Of a DNA stretch of 8,692 nt, positions 6,306 through 8,692 are shown one piece after another. The stretch's first letter is position 1. Every line of letters starts with the position of its first letter. The DNA lies in assembly GCA_036733925.1 (NCBI GenBank), contig DAIMZO010000044.1, forward strand, positions 1 through 8,692, in the 5' to 3' direction. A program made the translations under genes and the position numbers. The stretch comes from UBA2897 sp036733925 (GTDB lineage: Bacteria > Bacillota > Negativicutes > Selenomonadales > Selenomonadaceae). The notes beneath the pieces were generated by a model. It was not told the origin of the DNA, did no database searches, and was given only the letters and a program-made list of their open reading frames with translations.

Positions 6306-6321
6306 TGTTTCACGTGAAACC
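6306..6321. promoter_or_regulatory. parS site 3
   Basis: TGTTTCACGTGAAACC contains the full 14-bp core GTTTCACGTGAAAC (6307-6320) and differs from the 16-mer consensus only at the last base. It lies in the 203-bp divergent spacer between the beta-helix gene and the phosphoesterase gene. Confidence 0.85.
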
Positions 6322-6378
6322 TTCAGCTTATTTTCATCGGGATTTTCTCTCTTTTCCCTTCTTTTCGCTCCGGATTTG

Positions 6379-6384
6379 TATTAT
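6379..6384 (+). promoter_or_regulatory. Possible -10 element for the phosphoesterase gene
   Basis: TATTAT, preceded by TTTG, lies 27 nt before the start codon; TATGAT at 6382-6387 is an overlapping alternative. The upstream sequence is pyrimidine-rich and offers no clear -35. The position is right, the match is moderate. Confidence 0.35.
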
Positions 6385-6410
6385 GATAGGGATACAGAGG
6401 GGGAATATCT

Positions 6411-7364
6411 ATGGAAAACATCACGCGCCGCAACTTCCTGCGCGGCCTGTTCGGCGGTCTCGTGCTGCTCAGCCTGCCGCATTTCGGCCATGCAGAGACA
6501 TCGCGCAGCTACAAGCGCATCGTCGTGCTCGGTGACCCGCATCTCGCGGTCCGCATCCACCAGCATCCGAAAAAGGCCGACCAGAAGGCCATCGTCGCCG
6601 CGAAGCGCGCCATCATCGGAGACATCAACGCATGGGATGATGTCGATGCCGTCGCGGTCGTCGGCGATATCGTCGAACAGCGCGGCGTCCCCGAGGAATA
6701 CCGCTTCATCAAGGATTTCTTCGCACCGTTGCACGCACCGCTCTGGGTCGTCAACGGCAATCACGAGTTCCTCTACGAGGATAAGCGCAAGCCGGATGGC
6801 GGCGCAAAGACCGCCTCGCCGGCTTCCTGGAAGAAGAAGCTCGCGCGCTACGCCCAGTTCTGGCACCTCGGCAGCCGCTACTATACAAAGGATATCGCCG
6901 GCTATCACCTGATCTTCCTCTCTGCGGAGGGGCCGCTGCCCGTGGAAATCGGCGAAGAACAGCTGGCATGGTTTGAGGACGACCTGTCCAGGCATCCGGA
7001 AACCACGCTCGTTTTCTTCCACGGGCCGCTCAAGGGCACGCTTCTCGACTATAACAAATCCGTCAACACGCCGCGCGGCTGTGCCCAGCCGGCGGGCCGC
7101 CTGCAGGCCATCCTCTCGCGCAACCCGCAGGTGCGGCTCTGGGTTTCCGGCCATACGCATACGCCGGCGACGAATTACAGCTATGCGGCAGACGGAATCA
7201 ACCGGTATTCCGACACGCTCGTCGATATCCACAATGCCGATATGGATCGCAAGAAAATCTGGACGAACTCGCTCTACCTCTACCCCGACCACATCGAGGT
7301 AAAGACCTATGACCATCACGGGCACGCTTGGATGCCGCAGTTCGACCGGCGCTATGAAAAATGA
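6411..7364 (+). CDS. Tat-exported calcineurin-like metallophosphoesterase
   Basis: This 317-residue protein carries a twin-arginine signal (TRRNFLRG at 5-12, hydrophobic 13-22, likely cleavage after GHA at 28), so it should be exported folded and already metal-loaded. The metallophosphoesterase blocks are all present: GDPH with Asp42/His44, GD at 85-86, GNHE at 116-119, FFHGPLKG with His204, and SGHTH at 246-250. These residues would hold a dinuclear metal centre that hydrolyses phosphoesters. The substrate cannot be read from the sequence. Family members act on nucleotides, phospholipids or cell-envelope phosphates, and the export signal argues for an extracytoplasmic target. A GAGGGGG Shine-Dalgarno lies 7 nt before ATG 6411. 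The next gene follows after 70 bp on the same strand with no convincing terminator, so the two may form an operon of exported proteins. Confidence 0.9.
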   Translation: MENITRRNFLRGLFGGLVLLSLPHFGHAETSRSYKRIVVLGDPHLAVRIHQHPKKADQKAIVAAKRAIIGDINAWDDVDAVAVVGDIVEQRGVPEEYRFIKDFFAPLHAPLWVVNGNHEFLYEDKRKPDGGAKTASPASWKKKLARYAQFWHLGSRYYTKDIAGYHLIFLSAEGPLPVEIGEEQLAWFEDDLSRHPETTLVFFHGPLKGTLLDYNKSVNTPRGCAQPAGRLQAILSRNPQVRLWVSGHTHTPATNYSYAADGINRYSDTLVDIHNADMDRKKIWTNSLYLYPDHIEVKTYDHHGHAWMPQFDRRYEK

Positions 7365-7434
7365 ACGAGCATGGCTGCCGCAGCCATTCCTTTGCAGCTC
7401 TTCATTCCCCAATACAGAAAAGGAAGTGATACAA

Positions 7435-8517
7435 ATGGCTGTCCGTCATTGGCTGCTGACCTCTATCCTCTCCGGGCTGTACCTGCTCAGCGCGACTACA
7501 GCGAATGCCGCCATCGTCACGGCGACGGGACAGGGCAGCGATGAACGCTCCGCTCTGCACGCGGCCATGCGCGCGGCCGTCGAGCAGGAGGTCGGCGTCT
7601 ACCTCGACAGCCGCACGCGCATCCAGAACTACCGCGTGCTGCAGGATTCCGTCTACACGAAATCCGAGGGGTACATTTCGCATTACGACATCGTCAAGCA
7701 GGAGGTCATCGGCAGCATCTACCGCACGACGATCCGCGCCGATGTCAACGCCGAGCTCCTGCAGAGCGGCGCGTTGAGCCGGCTGCAGAAAAAGGCGCTC
7801 GTCGAGGCGAATCTCGAAGATCCGCGCATCGCCGTGCTCGCCATGGGCAAAAACGGCCATTCCTATCCGGCGCTCGAAAACGCCCTGATCGCGGCGATGC
7901 AGGACGAGGGATACTCGCGCCTCATCGACCTCGGCACCGCTGCCGCAAGCGCGCGGCGAACAGCTCTGCTCGCCGCGCAGACGGGCGACCGCGATACGCT
8001 CCTGCGCCTGCACAGCGAGGCACAGGCCGACTACCTGCTCATCGTCCGTGTCGCAGAGGATACCAAGAGCTTCGACTGCATCCTCCCCGGCCTGCACAAG
8101 GTCTATCTGAGCGCGGCCGCAAGGCTCGTGAATACCTCGACCGGCGAGATCCGCTGGACTGGAAATGCCGATAGCGAATCGGAAGGCTGGTACGGGAACG
8201 GCGAAAGCGAAGCCATAAAGGGCCTTGTGGAAAAGCTCACCCCGTCCCTCTCGCGCGCCGCGCTGAATCAGGCTGCGGATGTCGAGCAGCATATCCGCCT
8301 GACCGCACCGCTCGCGCACTTCGGTACGACCGCCAGCGCGCGCGATGCGCTCGCTGCAATCCCCGGCGTCCAGCACGTCTATATCCGCACAGTGACGCTC
8401 GGCACATTAACCGCTGACCTCGATTTTGACGGAACGGCGGCCGACCTCGCCGCTGCGCTCGAACGGGCCGGATACGCGGCAAAGCGCCTCTCCTCCGAAG
8501 CCATCGAATTGCAATAA
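7435..8517 (+). CDS. Exported FlgT-N/LPP20-like protein of unknown function
   Basis: This 360-residue protein has a Sec signal peptide (hydrophobic 6-20, cleavage likely after ANA at 25). Residues about 26-112 match the style of the FlgT N-terminal/LPP20 fold: ATGQGSDERSALHAAMRAAVEQEVGVYLDSRT, then a VLQDSVYTKSEGYISHYDIV block and TTIRADVNAELL. Residues about 129-245 resemble a FlgT middle/CsgG- or TolB-like alpha/beta domain (DPRIAVLAMG, ADYLLIVRVAED, AARLVNTSTGEIRW). The C-terminal stretch, about 282-360, looks like a small beta-alpha-beta domain (GVQHVYIRTVTLGTLTADLDFDGTAADLAAAL). ATG 7435 is chosen because AGGAAGTG lies 6 nt upstream and the signal peptide starts there; the frame extends upstream without a credible start. 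FlgT proper stabilises flagellar rings in Vibrio, but no flagellar gene is seen here, so a general periplasmic or envelope role is more likely. Function unknown. Confidence 0.8.
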   Translation: MAVRHWLLTSILSGLYLLSATTANAAIVTATGQGSDERSALHAAMRAAVEQEVGVYLDSRTRIQNYRVLQDSVYTKSEGYISHYDIVKQEVIGSIYRTTIRADVNAELLQSGALSRLQKKALVEANLEDPRIAVLAMGKNGHSYPALENALIAAMQDEGYSRLIDLGTAAASARRTALLAAQTGDRDTLLRLHSEAQADYLLIVRVAEDTKSFDCILPGLHKVYLSAAARLVNTSTGEIRWTGNADSESEGWYGNGESEAIKGLVEKLTPSLSRAALNQAADVEQHIRLTAPLAHFGTTASARDALAAIPGVQHVYIRTVTLGTLTADLDFDGTAADLAAALERAGYAAKRLSSEAIELQ

Positions 8518-8533
8518 ATTTTCTCAAATAGTA

Positions 8534-8562
8534 TTGACAATCATTCTCATATTTGCTATATT
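8534..8562 (+). promoter_or_regulatory. Near-consensus vegetative promoter
   Basis: TTGACA at 8534-8539, a 17-bp spacer, and TATATT at 8557-8562 preceded by an extended -10 TGC (8554-8556). This is the best promoter in the window. Transcription should begin at about 8569. It lies 17 bp after the stop of the FlgT-like gene and points toward an ORF-free stretch and a terminator. Confidence 0.85.
8535..8549. promoter_or_regulatory. Fur box overlapping the promoter
   Basis: TGACAATCATTCTCA matches the 7-1-7 Fur operator TGATAATCATTATCA at 13 of 15 positions. It covers the -35 element and half of the spacer, so iron-loaded Fur bound here should block RNA polymerase. This predicts expression under iron limitation. 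Confidence 0.75.
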
Positions 8563-8568
8563 ATATAT

Positions 8569-8692
8569 AGGCTTTCGTAAGGAAAGCAGAGAAAGCGAAG
8601 TCGAACGCATCCTCTGTTTCCGTAAGCTCTCCTAAATATAATACACAGCCAGCAAGGCCCTCCACGGAGATTCCGTGGAGGGCCTTGCTGGC
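8569..8692 (+). ncRNA. Candidate Fur-regulated small RNA (3' end at or beyond window edge)
   Basis: The transcript expected from the 8534-8562 promoter contains no ATG. GTG and TTG occur only inside the terminal hairpin, so it has no plausible ORF. It can fold into a 5' imperfect stem-loop. GGAAA(g)CAGAG at 8581-8591 pairs with CTCTGTTTCC at 8612-8621 with one bulged G, and GCTT 8571-8574 pairs with AAGC 8624-8627. A single-stranded pyrimidine/AU-rich linker follows (GCUCUCCU at 8626-8633, then AAAUAUAAUACAC), then a 21-bp terminator hairpin. Stem-loop, unpaired linker and terminator is the usual layout of trans-acting sRNAs, and CUCUCCU is complementary to Shine-Dalgarno-like AGGAGAG. Alternatives are an untranslated leader with an attenuator for a gene beyond the window, or simply the terminator of the upstream gene. 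Confidence 0.55.
8648..8692 (+). terminator. Hairpin terminator with 21-bp perfect stem, at window edge
   Basis: Bases 8648-8668 and 8672-8692 are exact reverse complements around a 3-base GAT loop. The T-tract that would follow lies outside the window, but A-rich sequence (AAATATAATACACA) precedes the stem, as expected for a terminator that may work in both directions. It would end the candidate sRNA and any read-through from the FlgT-like gene. Confidence 0.7.

Noticed and set aside
7371..7387. Hairpin ATGGCTG-CCG-CAGCCAT between the last two genes as a terminator
   Set aside because: Only a 7-bp stem with a three-base loop, followed by TCCTTTG and not by a T-run. Weak at best; it does not rule out co-transcription.
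6381..8376. Minus-strand open frames opposite the phosphoesterase and FlgT-like genes (6381-7412 and 7402-8376)
   Set aside because: Antisense shadows of genes with clear export signals and motifs; no start context or domain supports them.
8426..8635. 69-codon open frame running from inside the FlgT-like gene through the Fur promoter
   Set aside because: Its ATG lies within the upstream gene in another frame with no ribosome site, and the frame crosses a promoter and the structured RNA region.

Overview
The window reads as chromosomal DNA from a high-GC diderm Firmicute, most likely a Negativicutes member of the Selenomonas/Mitsuokella type. The reasons are GC-rich coding regions beside AT-rich spacers with purine-rich Shine-Dalgarno sites, a Bacillus-type parS sequence, a deoxyxylulose-independent vitamin B6 pathway, and several exported proteins including a Tat substrate and a FlgT/LPP20-like protein. 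The lineage is an inference from style, not from a marker gene.

Layout. Bases 1-30 look like the last codons of an upstream + strand gene, followed at once by a hairpin terminator (35-80). Next is a family 6 DNA-deoxyinosine (hypoxanthine) glycosylase gene (198-737, +). It meets the pdxT-pdxS operon tail to tail (743-1309 and 1320-2213, both -). A divergent control region (2214-2338) separates pdxS from a MocR/PdxR-type regulator (2339-3766, +), which is followed by an EamA/DMT permease (3867-4748, +). The permease converges on a secreted beta-helix protein (4756-6207, -). From 6411 rightward lie a Tat-exported metallophosphoesterase (6411-7364, +) and an exported FlgT-N-like protein (7435-8517, +). 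The final 175 bases carry a near-consensus promoter overlapped by a Fur box, an ORF-free structured stretch, and a 21-bp perfect hairpin at the window edge.

How the parts work together. PdxS and PdxT form the R5P/G3P/glutamine-dependent PLP synthase. The divergent PdxR-type protein has a GntR-type HTH and a PLP-binding aminotransferase-fold domain, so it can plausibly sense PLP and control pdxST. The adjacent EamA permease is probably co-transcribed with it and could move a B6 vitamer or related metabolite. The right half encodes three exported proteins, so it looks like an envelope or surface region.

The most notable non-coding signals are: (i) three copies of the ParB/Spo0J site parS (GTTTCACGTGAAAC core) within about 6.1 kb, which suggests an origin-proximal position; (ii) a Fur-controlled promoter that appears to drive a non-coding RNA of about 125 nt ending in an intrinsic terminator, a candidate iron-responsive sRNA of RyhB/FsrA type; and (iii) overlapping divergent -10 boxes in the pdxS/pdxR region, flanked by an inverted repeat with arms 42 bp apart.
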